A DNA stretch of 64,000 nucleotides, taken from contig NZ_SNXW01000004.1 of assembly GCF_004362855.1 (NCBI RefSeq), positions 62,001-126,000 of the forward strand, in the 5' to 3' direction. Every line of letters starts with the position of its first letter. The first letter of the stretch is position 1. The DNA is from Aquabacterium commune. Its GTDB lineage: Bacteria; Pseudomonadota; Gammaproteobacteria; Burkholderiales; Burkholderiaceae_C. Below, piece after piece: positions 34,891-46,594 of this stretch. Below the pieces are notes generated by a model. The model did no database searches. It was not told where the DNA came from and saw nothing but the letters and a program-made list of their open reading frames with translations. Made by a program: the position numbers and the translations under genes.

Positions 34891-36111
34891 ATGAACGCCA
34901 TCCCCCAAGACCTGTTTGACCTGCTGGCGCGCAGCTCTGTGCGCCCCTTGCGCCTGGGCGGGCGCCAGTTGCTGCCCATCGTCCAGGGCGGCATGGGCGT
35001 GGGGGTGTCGGGCCACCAGCTCGCGGGCACCGTGGCGCGTTGGGGCGGCGTGGGCACGCTGTCCTCGGTGGACCTGCGCCGCCACCACCCGGACCTCATG
35101 GCCCGCACCACCGGCCTGCCGCAAGACGACCGCGCCAAGCTGGCCATCAACGCGGCCAACCTCGAAGCCATCGACCGCGAGGTCCGCGCCGCGCGCGCAA
35201 TCAGCGAGGGCCGTGGCCTGCTCGCCATCAATGTCATGCGCGCCGTGGCCGACTACGCCGCCTCGGTGCGGCAGGCGCTGGCCTCTGGCATCGACGCCAT
35301 CGTGGTGGGCGCCGGCCTGCCGCTGGACTTGCCCGATCTGGCCCGCGAGCACCCCGACACCCTGCTCATCCCCATCCTGTCGGACGCCCGCGGCGTGCAG
35401 CTCATCGTCAAGAAATGGGAGCGCAAGCAGCGCCTGCCCGACGCCATCGTCATCGAGCACCCGCGCCTGGCCGGCGGCCACCTGGGTGCGGCCAAGGTGG
35501 CCGACCTGAACGACCCGCGCTTTGACTTCGACCGCGTCATCCCCGAATGCCTGGCCTTTTTCCGCGCGGCCGGCATCGAACGCGAGATCCCCTTGATCGC
35601 CGCGGGCGGCATCCGCAGCCTGGCCGACATCCAGCGCCTGCAGGACCTGGGCGCCGCCGGCGTGCAACTGGGCACCCCCTTTGCCGTGACCACCGAGGGT
35701 GACGCCCACCCCGAGTTCAAGCGCGTGCTGGCCGAGGCCCGCGACGAGGACATGGCCGAGTTCGTCAGCGTGGCCGGCCTGCCGGCGCGGGCCGTGCGCA
35801 CGCCCTGGCTGGCCAGCTACCTGAAGGCCGAGCCCCGGCTGCAGGCCGTGGCCCATGCCAAGTCGCGCTGCACCAAGGCCTTCGATTGCCTGGCGCAATG
35901 CGGCCTGCGCGATGGCCTGGCCACCTGGGGGCAGTTCTGCATCGACAACCAGCTGGCCGCGGCCTTGCGCGGCGACGTCAAGAAGGGCCTGTTCTTCCGC
36001 GGCGCAGGGGCCTTGCCCTTCGGTGACCAGATCCGCAGCGTGCGCGAGTTGCTGGAGCGCTTGCTGGAGGGCGATGCCCAGCCCGGCCAGGCGGCACCCG
36101 CCGGCGTCTGA
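34891..36111 (+). CDS. nitronate monooxygenase family FMN enzyme
   Basis: The 406-residue TIM-barrel flavoprotein is related to 2-nitropropane dioxygenase and enoyl-ACP reductase FabK. Visible motifs are LPIVQGGMGVGVSG at the FMN site, IVVGAGLPLDLP, the catalytic-His region VIEHPRLAGGHLG and IAAGGIRS. A C-terminal extension with several Cys (KSRCTKAFDCLAQCGL) is typical of the longer class. Start at ATG 34891. It is divergent from narL and convergent with the hemerythrin gene (2-bp gap). Its role near the nar genes is unclear. Confidence 0.85.
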   Translation: MNAIPQDLFDLLARSSVRPLRLGGRQLLPIVQGGMGVGVSGHQLAGTVARWGGVGTLSSVDLRRHHPDLMARTTGLPQDDRAKLAINAANLEAIDREVRAARAISEGRGLLAINVMRAVADYAASVRQALASGIDAIVVGAGLPLDLPDLAREHPDTLLIPILSDARGVQLIVKKWERKQRLPDAIVIEHPRLAGGHLGAAKVADLNDPRFDFDRVIPECLAFFRAAGIEREIPLIAAGGIRSLADIQRLQDLGAAGVQLGTPFAVTTEGDAHPEFKRVLAEARDEDMAEFVSVAGLPARAVRTPWLASYLKAEPRLQAVAHAKSRCTKAFDCLAQCGLRDGLATWGQFCIDNQLAAALRGDVKKGLFFRGAGALPFGDQIRSVRELLERLLEGDAQPGQAAPAGV

Positions 36112-36113
36112 AC

Positions 36114-36677
36114 TCAGTCCTGTGGGGGGCTGCGCCGGGCCACCATGGCGTCGGCCAGGGCGCGCAGCACCGGCGCAGGCAGCTCGGCCGCGTGGGGGTA
36201 CACCGAGGCTTCTTCCTGCGCGACGTGGGCCCGGTAGCGCGTGGCAAAGCCGTCCACGTCCGGGCTGCCGTCCGGGCTGCCGTGCGGGGGCGTCTGCCCC
36301 TCGGCGATGTGCGCCAGCCAGGCGCGCACCGGCAGCCACAGGGCGCCCAGCGTGTCGTGCTCCTGCTGGAGCGCGTCGATGCGCGCGTTCACATCGGCGT
36401 GGCCCAGCGCCCGCAGCGCGACGAACAGGTTCTCGTCCTCGTCGGCGTGGTGCAGCGGCGCGGCCAGCGTGAAGTAGCGCAGCACGGCGGTGGCGGCCTC
36501 GCGGGCCTGGGCGTCCGCGCCATGCTCGGCCACATGGGCCTGCAGGCGCTGCGCCAGCTGGGTGAAGCGCACCACCTTTTCGTGGCAGGCGCGCAGCAAG
36601 GCGATGGGGTCGTCGATGCGGGGCGACACCGGTTGGGGGCGCGCCGTGCGCGCGGGCAAGGGCAGGGGGCTGGGCAT
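36114..36677 (-). CDS. hemerythrin/HHE domain protein
   Basis: The 187-residue helical protein has His/Glu ligand patterns of the hemerythrin cation-binding family (LLRACHEKVVRF, PLHHADEDENLF, LQQEHDTLGALW, YRAHVAQEEASVYPH). Such proteins bind a di-iron centre and sense or buffer O2 or NO; which applies here is unknown. It lies between the nitronate monooxygenase gene and the divergent moaA gene. Confidence 0.82.
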   Translation of the reverse strand: MPSPLPLPARTARPQPVSPRIDDPIALLRACHEKVVRFTQLAQRLQAHVAEHGADAQAREAATAVLRYFTLAAPLHHADEDENLFVALRALGHADVNARIDALQQEHDTLGALWLPVRAWLAHIAEGQTPPHGSPDGSPDVDGFATRYRAHVAQEEASVYPHAAELPAPVLRALADAMVARRSPPQD

Positions 36678-36730
36678 GCGCCATTGTCCCGCCGGTAGGC
36701 GCCGGCCGACACCTTCTCCGCCCCACCGTC

Positions 36731-36745
36731 AGGGAGTAGTGCTTC
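36731..36745 (+). promoter_or_regulatory. 15-mer shared with the narK1 upstream region
   Basis: AGGGAGTAGTGCTTC lies 43 bp before the moaA ATG and matches the narK1 upstream element at 14 of 15 positions; adding flanks gives 19 of 22. It may co-regulate cofactor synthesis with nitrate reductase. Confidence 0.45.
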
Positions 36746-36788
36746 AGAAGGATGGGCCGTGCAGCCCTGACTGCCTAGACTCAGCGCC

Positions 36789-37799
36789 ATGGCGATCTCA
36801 CCGTTCCCCACGTCCTCCACCCCCGCCCTGGTCGATGCCTTTGGCCGCACGATCGACTACCTGCGCGTGTCCGTCACCGACCGCTGCGACCTGCGCTGCA
36901 CCTACTGCCTGCCCGAGGCCTTCAAGGGCTTCGAGGAGCCGGCCAACTGGCTCAGCCACCAGGAGATGGGCCGCCTGGTCGGGCTGTTCGTGGCCATGGG
37001 CACCCGCCACGTGCGCCTGACCGGCGGCGAGCCCCTGACCCGCCGCGCCCTGCCGGACGTGGTCAGGCACATCGCCGCCTTGCCCGGCTTGCGCGACCTG
37101 TCGCTCTCCACCAACGGCACCCGCCTGGACCGCCTGGCCCTCACCCTGCGCGAGGCCGGCGTGCAGCGCCTGAACATCAGCCTCGACAGCCTGGATGCCG
37201 ACTGCATGGCCCGCATCACCGGGCGCGACTGCCTGGCCGACGTGCTGCGCGGCATCGAGGCGGCCCGCGCGGCCGGTTTCTCGCCGATCAAGCTCAACAT
37301 GGTGGTGCAGCCTGGCGTCAACGACCACGAGGTCGAGGCCATGGTCGATTTCGCCCTGCGCCATGCGCTGGTGCTGCGCCTGATCGAGCCCATGCCCATG
37401 GGCGACACCGGCCGCGCCACGCCCCGCTGTGACCTGAGCAGCTTCACCGAGGCCCTGGCCGCGCGCCTGGGCCTGCTGCCCCAGGTGCTGGGGCGCGGTG
37501 CCGGGCCGGCGCGCTACTGGCAGGACCCCGTCGGCGGCATGAGCCTGGGCGTCATCACCCCCATGAGCCAGCACTTCTGCGAGACCTGCAACCGCGTGCG
37601 CCTGGGTGTCGATGGCACGCTCTACCTTTGCCTCGGGCAGGACCAGCAGGTGCCGCTGGGCGCACTGCTGCGCCAGGGCGCCAGCGACGCCACCCTGCGG
37701 GAAGCCATCCTGGCGGGCATCGCGGCCAAACCCGCGCGGCACGAATTCAACGAGCGCCGTGAGAAGATCGTGCGCTTCATGGCCCAGACCGGCGGTTGA
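36789..37799 (+). CDS. moaA: GTP 3',8-cyclase (molybdenum cofactor biosynthesis)
   Basis: The 336-residue radical-SAM enzyme catalyses the first step from GTP toward molybdopterin. The N-terminal cluster motif is Cys33, Cys37 and Cys40 (CDLRCTYC), followed by RLTGGEPL. The C-terminal cluster ligands are in CETCNRVRLGVDGTLYLC. The protein ends in GlyGly, as required for catalysis in the family. It is the first gene of a plus-strand run through narX, moeA, moaD and moaE. Confidence 0.96.
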   Translation: MAISPFPTSSTPALVDAFGRTIDYLRVSVTDRCDLRCTYCLPEAFKGFEEPANWLSHQEMGRLVGLFVAMGTRHVRLTGGEPLTRRALPDVVRHIAALPGLRDLSLSTNGTRLDRLALTLREAGVQRLNISLDSLDADCMARITGRDCLADVLRGIEAARAAGFSPIKLNMVVQPGVNDHEVEAMVDFALRHALVLRLIEPMPMGDTGRATPRCDLSSFTEALAARLGLLPQVLGRGAGPARYWQDPVGGMSLGVITPMSQHFCETCNRVRLGVDGTLYLCLGQDQQVPLGALLRQGASDATLREAILAGIAAKPARHEFNERREKIVRFMAQTGG

Positions 37800-37835
37800 C
37801 GCCCCGCCTGGGTCAGGCCCTTCGTGGAGTCCCGC

Positions 37836-39864
37836 ATGGCCCTCACCCCGGCCGGCACTGCCCCAGCGCAGCCCCGGCAAGATGCGACCTCCTGGTCGCG
37901 CACCTCCCGACTGACGCTGGCGCGCAAGCTGGCGGCGGTGGGCTGCGTGTTCCTGGCCGTGGCGCTGGCCACGGTGGGCCTGTCGATGTGGGTGACTTGG
38001 CAGCTGGAAGGGGGCGCCGCCGCCATCAACGAGGCGGGGCGCATGCGCATGCGCGCCTACCAACTGGCCTTGCAGGTCCGTGAGCAACCGGCGCGGGCAA
38101 GCGGGGTCGCAGGCCCCCTGCGGACGCGGCTGACCGAGCTCGATGACAGCCTGGCCCTGCTGACATCCGGTGACCCGCAGCGGCCCTTGAGCGTGCCGGG
38201 CAGCGCGCCGGTGCAGGCGCGGCTGCAGGCGGTTCAGCAGGGCTGGCAGGCCCTGCGGGCCGAGGTGCTGGCCCACCCAGGCGCGCCCGTCAGGCTCAGC
38301 ATCGAACCCTTTGTCCAGCAGGTCGATCAGCTCGTCTCGGAAATCGAGCAGCGCCTGGAGGCCCGCACCGTCGCCCTGCACACCTTCCAGATGGTCATGA
38401 TGGTGCTGGCCGTGCTCAGCGCGCTGGCCATCCTCTACGCCAGCCACGTCATGGTGCTGGACCCCGTGGCCCGCTTGCGCAACGCCCTGCGCCGCGTCGA
38501 AGAGGGCGATTTCCAGGCCCGCGTGCGCCCCGGTGCCGACGACGAACTCGGCGAGCTGGCCGAAGGCTTCAACCGCATGACCGAGCGCCTGCAGGCGCTG
38601 TACGGCGACCTCGAAGCCAAGGTGCGCGAGAAGACGCTGGGCCTGGAGCGCGAACAGGCCCGCCTGCGCGCGCTCTACGAGGTCTCCACCTTCGTGGCCT
38701 CGGCCGACAACCTGTCCGAGCTAGGGCAGGGCTTTGCGCAGCATCGCCCGGGCCGACGCGGTGGCCGTGCGCTGGTCCGACGAGGCCAACGACCGCTACA
38801 TGCTGCTGGCCAGCGACAGCCTGCCGCACATCCTGGCGCGCGAAGAGCAGTGCGTGCTCACCGGCGACTGCTTCTGCGGCGACCGCCTGCGCGACGGCGT
38901 GCCGGCCCGCATGCGCGTCATCCCCATCGCACAAGCCTCGCCCGCCGCGGGTGAAGGCGCCCACCCCCACCCCCAGCGCCAGCGTCAGCTCCAACGCCGC
39001 TGCGAGGTCGAGGGCTACACCACCCTGGTCACGCTGCCCCTGCTGCTGCAGCAGCGCCTGCTGGGGGAGGTCGAGCTGTTCTACCGCGGCGACATCACCT
39101 TCTCCGACGGGGAGCGCAACCTCTTCGAGGCCCTCGCCAGCCACCTCGCCGGCGCCATGGAGAGCCTGCGCATGGCCGCCCTGGCGCGGCAATCGGCCGT
39201 GGCCAGCGAGCGCAAGCTGCTGGCGCAGGAGCTGCACGACTCCATCGCCCAGTCCCTGGCCTTCCTGAAGATCCAGATGGGGCTGCTGCGCTCGGCCCAG
39301 GCGCAGGGCGACCAGGCGGGCGTGCAGGCCGCGATGGCCGAACTCGACACGGGCGTGCGCGAGAGCTACAACGACGTCCGCGAACTGCTGCTGCATTTCC
39401 GCGTGCGCACCGAAAGCGGCCGCCTGGACCTGGCCCTGCGCGAAACCCTCTCCAAGTTCGAGCTGCAATCCGGCCTGAGCGGGCACCTGAGCTGCAAGGA
39501 CGACGGCGTGCCCATGCCGGCCGACGTGCAGATCCAGGTGCTGCACATCGTGCAGGAGGCGCTCTCCAACGTCCGCAAGCACGCCAGGGCGCGCCAGGTC
39601 TGGGTCGATGTGCAGGCCCACCCGGCCTGGGTGATCCGCGTGCGCGACGACGGCCAGGGTTTCGCGCCCGAGGCCGGCCCTGCCGACGCCACCCACGTGG
39701 GCCTGAGCATCATGCGCGAACGCGCCGAGCGCATCGGCGCCACCGTGGCCGTGAACTCGGGCCCGCAAGGCACGGAGGTCTGCCTGAGCCTGCCGGCCAA
39801 CCCGCCGACCCACAATCCGCCGACCCACAGCGCACCGACCCACAGCGCAAGCGACACCGATTGA
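37836..39864 (+). pseudogene. narX: nitrate/nitrite sensor kinase NarX, frameshifted
   Basis: Two overlapping frames together make a complete NarX. The first (37836 to about 38740) carries membrane helix 1, a periplasmic PilJ-like domain with the P-box-like AAAINEAGRMRMRAYQLAL, helix 2 (about 190-212), a HAMP segment and a coiled linker. The second (from about 38734) carries a GAF/Cys-rich region, the H-box LLAQELHDSIAQSLAFLKIQMG, N-box HIVQEALSNVRKHA and G-box RDDGQGF. The shift at about 38734-38746 is +1, equivalent to loss of 2 mod 3 bases. Both halves are undecayed, so it is either recent or a sequencing error. As read, the first frame stops at 38954 without the kinase. Start is ATG 37836 with GGAG upstream. 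Confidence 0.85.
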
Positions 39865-39878
39865 ACAAGGAACACACC

Positions 39879-41177
39879 GTGGCAGCTGCCCCGCAAGCCC
39901 TGATCCCCCTGGACGAAGCCTGGTCCCGCCTGCGCCAGGCGCTCACCGAGCACCCCCACGCGCCGGCCACCGAGCAGCGCGCCACCGAAGACACGCTGGG
40001 CCGCGTGCTGGCGCAGGACGTGGTCTCGACCGTGGCCGTGCCGCCGCACGACAACAGCGCCATGGACGGCTATGCCCTGCGGGTGGCTGATTTGGCCGAC
40101 CTCGCCAGCGCGGCTGAGCCAGGCCCCAGCCTGCCGGTGTCGCAGCGCATCGCTGCCGGCCAGACCGGCGCCATCCTGCAGCCGGGCAGTTGCGCGCGCA
40201 TCTTCACCGGTGCGCCCGTGCCGGCCGGTGCCGACGCCGTCGTCATGCAGGAGCACACCGAGCCCGCCGCCACCGAAGGCCAGGTGCGCTTCACCCAGCC
40301 GGTGCACGCGCAGCAAAACATCCGCCGTGCCGGCGAGGACATCGCCATCGGCCAGACCGTGCTGCGCGCCGGCACGCGCCTGAGCCCCGCCGCCCTGGGC
40401 GTGGCCGCCTCGGTGGGCCGTGCCACGCTGCCCGTGTTCGCGCCCCCCCGCGTGGCCGTGCTGACCACCGGCGACGAGCTGGTGTTGCCCGGCCAGCCCC
40501 TGCCGCCCGGTGCCATCTACAACAGCAACCGCCACACCCTGCTGGGCCTGGCCCAGGCGGCCGGTGCCACCGCCCGCGACCTGGGCACCGTGCCCGACCA
40601 GCTGGCCGCCACCCGCGCCGCCCTGCGCGCCGCCGCCGAGCAGCACGACCTCGTCATCAGCAGCGGTGGCGTCTCCGTGGGCGAGGAAGACCACCTGCGC
40701 CAGGCCGTGCAGGCCGAAGGCGGGCTGGACTTCTGGGCCCTGGCCATCAAGCCGGGCAAGCCCTTCGTGTTCGGCTGGCTCACCCGGGCCGATGGCAGCC
40801 GCGCCATCTACATGGGCCTGCCGGGCAACCCGGTGGCCAGCTGGCTGACCTTCCTGATGCTCGTGCGCCCCGTCATCGGCCTGCTGGCGGGCCAAGGCTG
40901 GCAGCTGCCGCGCTCGCTGCCGGTGCCCGCCGCCTTCGCCTGGCCCAAGCCAGACAAGCGCCGCGAGTTCCTGCGCGTGCGCCTCAACGAGGCCGGCCAC
41001 GCCGAGCTCTTCCCCAACCAGAGCTCGGGCGTGCTGACCTCGGCGTCCTGGGCCGATGGCGTGGTGGACCTGCCGCCGCAAACCACCGTCCAGCCCGGCG
41101 ACGTGGTGCGCTGGACCTCCGCGGCCGAGCTGCTGCACCCGGCGGCAGCGGCATGTCAGCCGGGATGTCAGCCTTGA
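39879..41177 (+). CDS. moeA: molybdopterin molybdenumtransferase
   Basis: MoeA inserts molybdate into adenylylated molybdopterin. The 432-residue protein has the family motifs PPHDNSAMDGYAL, RIFTGAPVPAGADAVVMQE, TTGDEL, SSGGVSVGEEDHL, KPGKPFVFG and GLPGNPVAS. I chose the GTG at 39879 (AAGGA 9 nt upstream) over a TTG at 39861 that overlaps the narX stop. Between narX and moaD. Confidence 0.95.
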   Translation: MAAAPQALIPLDEAWSRLRQALTEHPHAPATEQRATEDTLGRVLAQDVVSTVAVPPHDNSAMDGYALRVADLADLASAAEPGPSLPVSQRIAAGQTGAILQPGSCARIFTGAPVPAGADAVVMQEHTEPAATEGQVRFTQPVHAQQNIRRAGEDIAIGQTVLRAGTRLSPAALGVAASVGRATLPVFAPPRVAVLTTGDELVLPGQPLPPGAIYNSNRHTLLGLAQAAGATARDLGTVPDQLAATRAALRAAAEQHDLVISSGGVSVGEEDHLRQAVQAEGGLDFWALAIKPGKPFVFGWLTRADGSRAIYMGLPGNPVASWLTFLMLVRPVIGLLAGQGWQLPRSLPVPAAFAWPKPDKRREFLRVRLNEAGHAELFPNQSSGVLTSASWADGVVDLPPQTTVQPGDVVRWTSAAELLHPAAAACQPGCQP

Positions 41178-41203
41178 TCACCACCTCTCACGCACCCCCT
41201 CCC

Positions 41204-41461
41204 ATGCCCCTGACCATCCGCTACTTCGCCGCCATCCGCGAACGCCTGGGCGCCCAGGAAACCGTGTCTCTGGCCGACACGCCAGCCCGCACCGTGGGCG
41301 ACTTGCACGCCTGGCTGCTGACGCGCTCGCCCCAGCACGCCGAGGCGCTGGACCCCGACCGCGGCCTGCGCACCGCCTGCAACCAGGCCCTGTGCGACGC
41401 CGACCAGGCCCTGGCCGAGGGCGACGAAATCGCTTTCTTCCCACCCGTCACCGGAGGCTGA
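41204..41461 (+). CDS. moaD: molybdopterin synthase small subunit
   Basis: The 85-residue ubiquitin-like sulfur carrier starts MPLTIRYFAAIRERLG and ends in PPVTGG, the GlyGly tail that is adenylated and thiocarboxylated. An alternative start at ATG 41165 would add 13 residues. Its stop is 3 bp before moaE, its partner subunit. Confidence 0.93.
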   Translation: MPLTIRYFAAIRERLGAQETVSLADTPARTVGDLHAWLLTRSPQHAEALDPDRGLRTACNQALCDADQALAEGDEIAFFPPVTGG

Positions 41462-41464
41462 GAG

Positions 41465-42022
41465 ATGAGCGACGCCCCAGCCGTGCAGCCAGCCCTCCAG
41501 CAGGCCCTGGCCAGTCCGCTTCAGCAGGCCCTGGCCAGTCCGCTTCAGCAGGCCCTGGCCTGCGTGCGCGTCTCCCCGGAGGATTTCGACCTCGGCGCCG
41601 AAGTCGCGGCCCTGCGCGCCGGTGACGCCCAGGTCGGCGCCGTCGTCAGCTTCGTGGGCACCGTGCGCGAATGGAGCCCCGACCCCGCCGCGGTGATGAC
41701 GCTGGAGCACTACCCCGGCATGACCGAGCGCAGCCTGGCCGAGCTCATCGTGCGCGCCCGCCAGCGCTTTGACGTGCGCGGCGTGCGCATCGTCCACCGC
41801 GTCGGGCCGCTGGCCGTCACCGACCAGATCGTGCTGGTGGCCGTCACCTCGGCGCACCGCCACGAGGCCTTCCACTGCGCCGAGTTCCTGATGGACTGGC
41901 TCAAAACCCAGGCGCCGTTCTGGAAGCGCGAGGAAGCCCAGGGCGAGGCCCGCTGGGTCGCCTCGCGCGACAGCGACGCCGACGCCGCCGCGCGCTGGCA
42001 CGCACCGGGAGGCCAGCCATGA
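41465..42022 (+). CDS. moaE: molybdopterin synthase large subunit
   Basis: MoaE forms the catalytic heterotetramer with MoaD that converts cyclic pyranopterin monophosphate to molybdopterin. The 185-residue protein shows GAVVSFVGTVRE, LEHYPGMTERSL, RIVHRVGPL, VTSAHRHEAFHCAEFLMDWLKTQAPFWKRE (in parts) and the catalytic Lys region. The first 33 residues include three copies of LQQALA encoded by a 24-bp tandem repeat, absent from typical MoaE. The stop overlaps the crcB start by 4 bp. Confidence 0.95.
   Translation: MSDAPAVQPALQQALASPLQQALASPLQQALACVRVSPEDFDLGAEVAALRAGDAQVGAVVSFVGTVREWSPDPAAVMTLEHYPGMTERSLAELIVRARQRFDVRGVRIVHRVGPLAVTDQIVLVAVTSAHRHEAFHCAEFLMDWLKTQAPFWKREEAQGEARWVASRDSDADAAARWHAPGGQP
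41495..41560 (+). repeat. 24-bp tandem repeat within moaE
   Basis: Two full units and one of 18 bp encode LQQALASP repeated in frame. The period is a multiple of three, so copy-number change would not break moaE. Confidence 0.9.
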
Positions 42023-42399
42023 GCCCGCTCACCTCCGCCCTGGCCGTGGCCGCGGGCTCGGCCGTCGGTGCCCTGGCGCGCTGGCAGGCTGGCGTCTGGT
42101 TCAACCCCGTCTGGGCAGGCTTCCCCCTGGGCACGCTGTTTGTCAATGCGCTGGGTGGCCTGTTGATCGGGCTGGCCTTCGCCTGGCTGGACCGCTGTCC
42201 TTCAGACGGGTTGCGCTTGCTGCTGGTCACTGGCGGCCTGGGCGGCTTCACCACGTTTTCGGCGTTTTCGGCGGAATCGCTGGCCCTGCTGGAGCGCGGG
42301 CGTTTCGAGCTGGCGCTGGCCCACACCTCGGCCCACGTCGTCGGTGCGCTGGCCTGCGCGGCCCTCGGGGCCCGTTTGATGCGGGCCTGGCTGGCCTGA
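42019..42399 (+). CDS. crcB: fluoride efflux channel CrcB/Fluc
   Basis: The 126-residue protein has four hydrophobic segments and the Fluc signatures GALARWQAG, GTLFVNALGG and GGFTTFSAFS. The family forms dimeric fluoride channels. It overlaps moaE by 4 bp (ATGA) at the end of the moa run. No fluoride riboswitch precedes it, so expression probably follows the moa genes. Confidence 0.94.
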   Translation: MSPLTSALAVAAGSAVGALARWQAGVWFNPVWAGFPLGTLFVNALGGLLIGLAFAWLDRCPSDGLRLLLVTGGLGGFTTFSAFSAESLALLERGRFELALAHTSAHVVGALACAALGARLMRAWLA

Positions 42400-42490
42400 A
42401 CTGCATCTGAACTGCCCCTCTGAGCCCTGGGCGGGTCAAGTTGGAGGCCATGAACGCCGATAACCGATCACATCCGTCCCGAAGTTGGGC

Positions 42491-43684
42491 ATGGCCTCCA
42501 TCGACGTCTTCACCTGTTACACCCTCGCGGGCGCTGGCTCGCTGTTCGGCCTGGGCCTGATCTCCCTGGTGCGCGCGGAGAGCCCGCGCGTGCGCCGCGC
42601 ACTGTGGCTCTACCGCCTGGCCTTCCTGTGCCTGGCCGGTTTCCTCTGGGTGGGCACCTTGCCGGTTGCGCAGCGCGCGCAGGGCATGCACGCCATGATC
42701 GGGGTCGCCGCCATCGGCGCGTCCTTGCTCGCCTGGGGCTTTCGCCAGCTCAACGGGCAGCGCACACCGCCAGTGCTGGGCGTTGCGCTGACGCTCGGCC
42801 TGGGCAGCGTTTTGTGGTGGGCGGGTGCGGCCACCTCGGACGCGACCTTCGCGGTGGTGGAGGCCTCCGTCATGAGCTTCATCGCCGTGGGCACGCTGAT
42901 TGACCAGGGGGTGCTGTTGCGGCGCGCCACCGTGCGCCGGGGCGGTGAGCTCGCCCTGCTGCTGGTGGCCGGGCTGTTCTCGCTGGACTGGGTGCTCATC
43001 CTGTGGCACACCCTGCACTGGGTCGGGCCTTACCCCGACCACCTCCTCTTCGCGCCCGACTGGCTGCTGCCGGCTTCCGCGGTCGGGGTGGGCCTGCTGC
43101 CGCTGTCGGTGGCCTCGGTGGTGTTCGCCATCGTCAACGACCGCCTGAACCAGCAATTGCGCGAGCGCGCGCTGCGCGACGACCTCACCGGCACCCTGTC
43201 GCGGCGCGGCCTGCGCGAGCACGGCGAACGCATGCTGGCCGGGCAGTTGGCTGGCCCTTCGGCCGTGCGCCGTGACACCGGCATCGCCGCGCTGATGATG
43301 GACGTGGACCACTTCAAGGCCATCAACGACCGCCACGGTCACCAGGTGGGCGACGAGGTGCTGCGCCACCTGAGCGGGGTGATGACCGAACACCTGCGCG
43401 ACGACGCCTTGCTGGCCCGCTACGGCGGCGAGGAATTCACCGTGCTGTTGCCCGTGCGCAGCCGCCACGACGCCGAAACCGTGGCCGAGCGCCTGCGCCA
43501 GGCCATCGAGGCCCAGCCCTGCGATTCCCGCGTGGGCCGCATCCGCGTGACCGTCAGCATCGGCGTGGCCTTCCACCAGACGGCCCACTCGCTCGACGAG
43601 GTGCTCTCGCGCGCCGACACCCGCCTGTACGAGGCCAAGCAGGCCGGCCGCAACCGGGTGATCTGTGAGCCGCTGGCCGCCTGA
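42491..43684 (+). CDS. membrane-anchored diguanylate cyclase (GGDEF)
   Basis: The 397-residue protein has about seven hydrophobic N-terminal segments (to roughly residue 210) and a C-terminal GGDEF domain with active site GGEEF (about residue 311). The position of the inhibitory RxxD site reads RDDA, so product feedback may be absent, unlike the first diguanylate cyclase in this window. Start at ATG 42491. The N-terminal sensor is unrecognised. Confidence 0.9.
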   Translation: MASIDVFTCYTLAGAGSLFGLGLISLVRAESPRVRRALWLYRLAFLCLAGFLWVGTLPVAQRAQGMHAMIGVAAIGASLLAWGFRQLNGQRTPPVLGVALTLGLGSVLWWAGAATSDATFAVVEASVMSFIAVGTLIDQGVLLRRATVRRGGELALLLVAGLFSLDWVLILWHTLHWVGPYPDHLLFAPDWLLPASAVGVGLLPLSVASVVFAIVNDRLNQQLRERALRDDLTGTLSRRGLREHGERMLAGQLAGPSAVRRDTGIAALMMDVDHFKAINDRHGHQVGDEVLRHLSGVMTEHLRDDALLARYGGEEFTVLLPVRSRHDAETVAERLRQAIEAQPCDSRVGRIRVTVSIGVAFHQTAHSLDEVLSRADTRLYEAKQAGRNRVICEPLAA

Positions 43685-43765
43685 CCCTGGCCTGACGGCC
43701 ATTTGATCTGGCGCAAGCCGGGGCCACGCCAGCGCCCCGACCCACCCCGGCGCAGGGGCTTTGCC

Positions 43766-43793
43766 CTTGAAATGCCGCGGTGCCGCACCATCT
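43766..43793 (+). promoter_or_regulatory. sigma-32 heat-shock promoter of clpB
   Basis: CTTGAAA (43766-43772), 14 bp, then ACCATCT (43787-43793) fit the sigma-32 consensus CTTGAAA-N11-16-CCCATNT with one mismatch. The leader to the clpB ATG would be about 65 nt. Confidence 0.75.
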
Positions 43794-43864
43794 GCGCAGC
43801 AACCGGACGAACCCTGTGCCACCGGGCACGAGGCTCGCCCCCTCCACCTGCCCAGGAGCGCCCG

Positions 43865-46468
<2,604 letters not shown>

Positions 46469-46500
46469 GGCGCTGACACGCCCAGTTGCCATTCCCCACG

Positions 46501-46550
46501 GCGCCCCCCGTGTGGTCCACCCTTCAGGGGGATGGCCGCACGGGGGGCGC
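46501..46550 (+). terminator. long GC-rich hairpin after clpB
   Basis: A 15-bp stem (GCGCCCCCCGTGTGG with CCGCACGGGGGGCGC, one G-U pair) closes a 20-nt loop, followed by TTGTCT. The T-tract is short, so termination may be partial. Confidence 0.65.
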
Positions 46551-46594
46551 TTGTCTATGGTGCTGGCTCCAACCACCACTCAACAGGGAACACC

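Noticed and set aside
42400..42490. Fluoride riboswitch associated with crcB
   Set aside because: The region upstream of crcB is coding (moaE), and the gap downstream shows no riboswitch-like fold.
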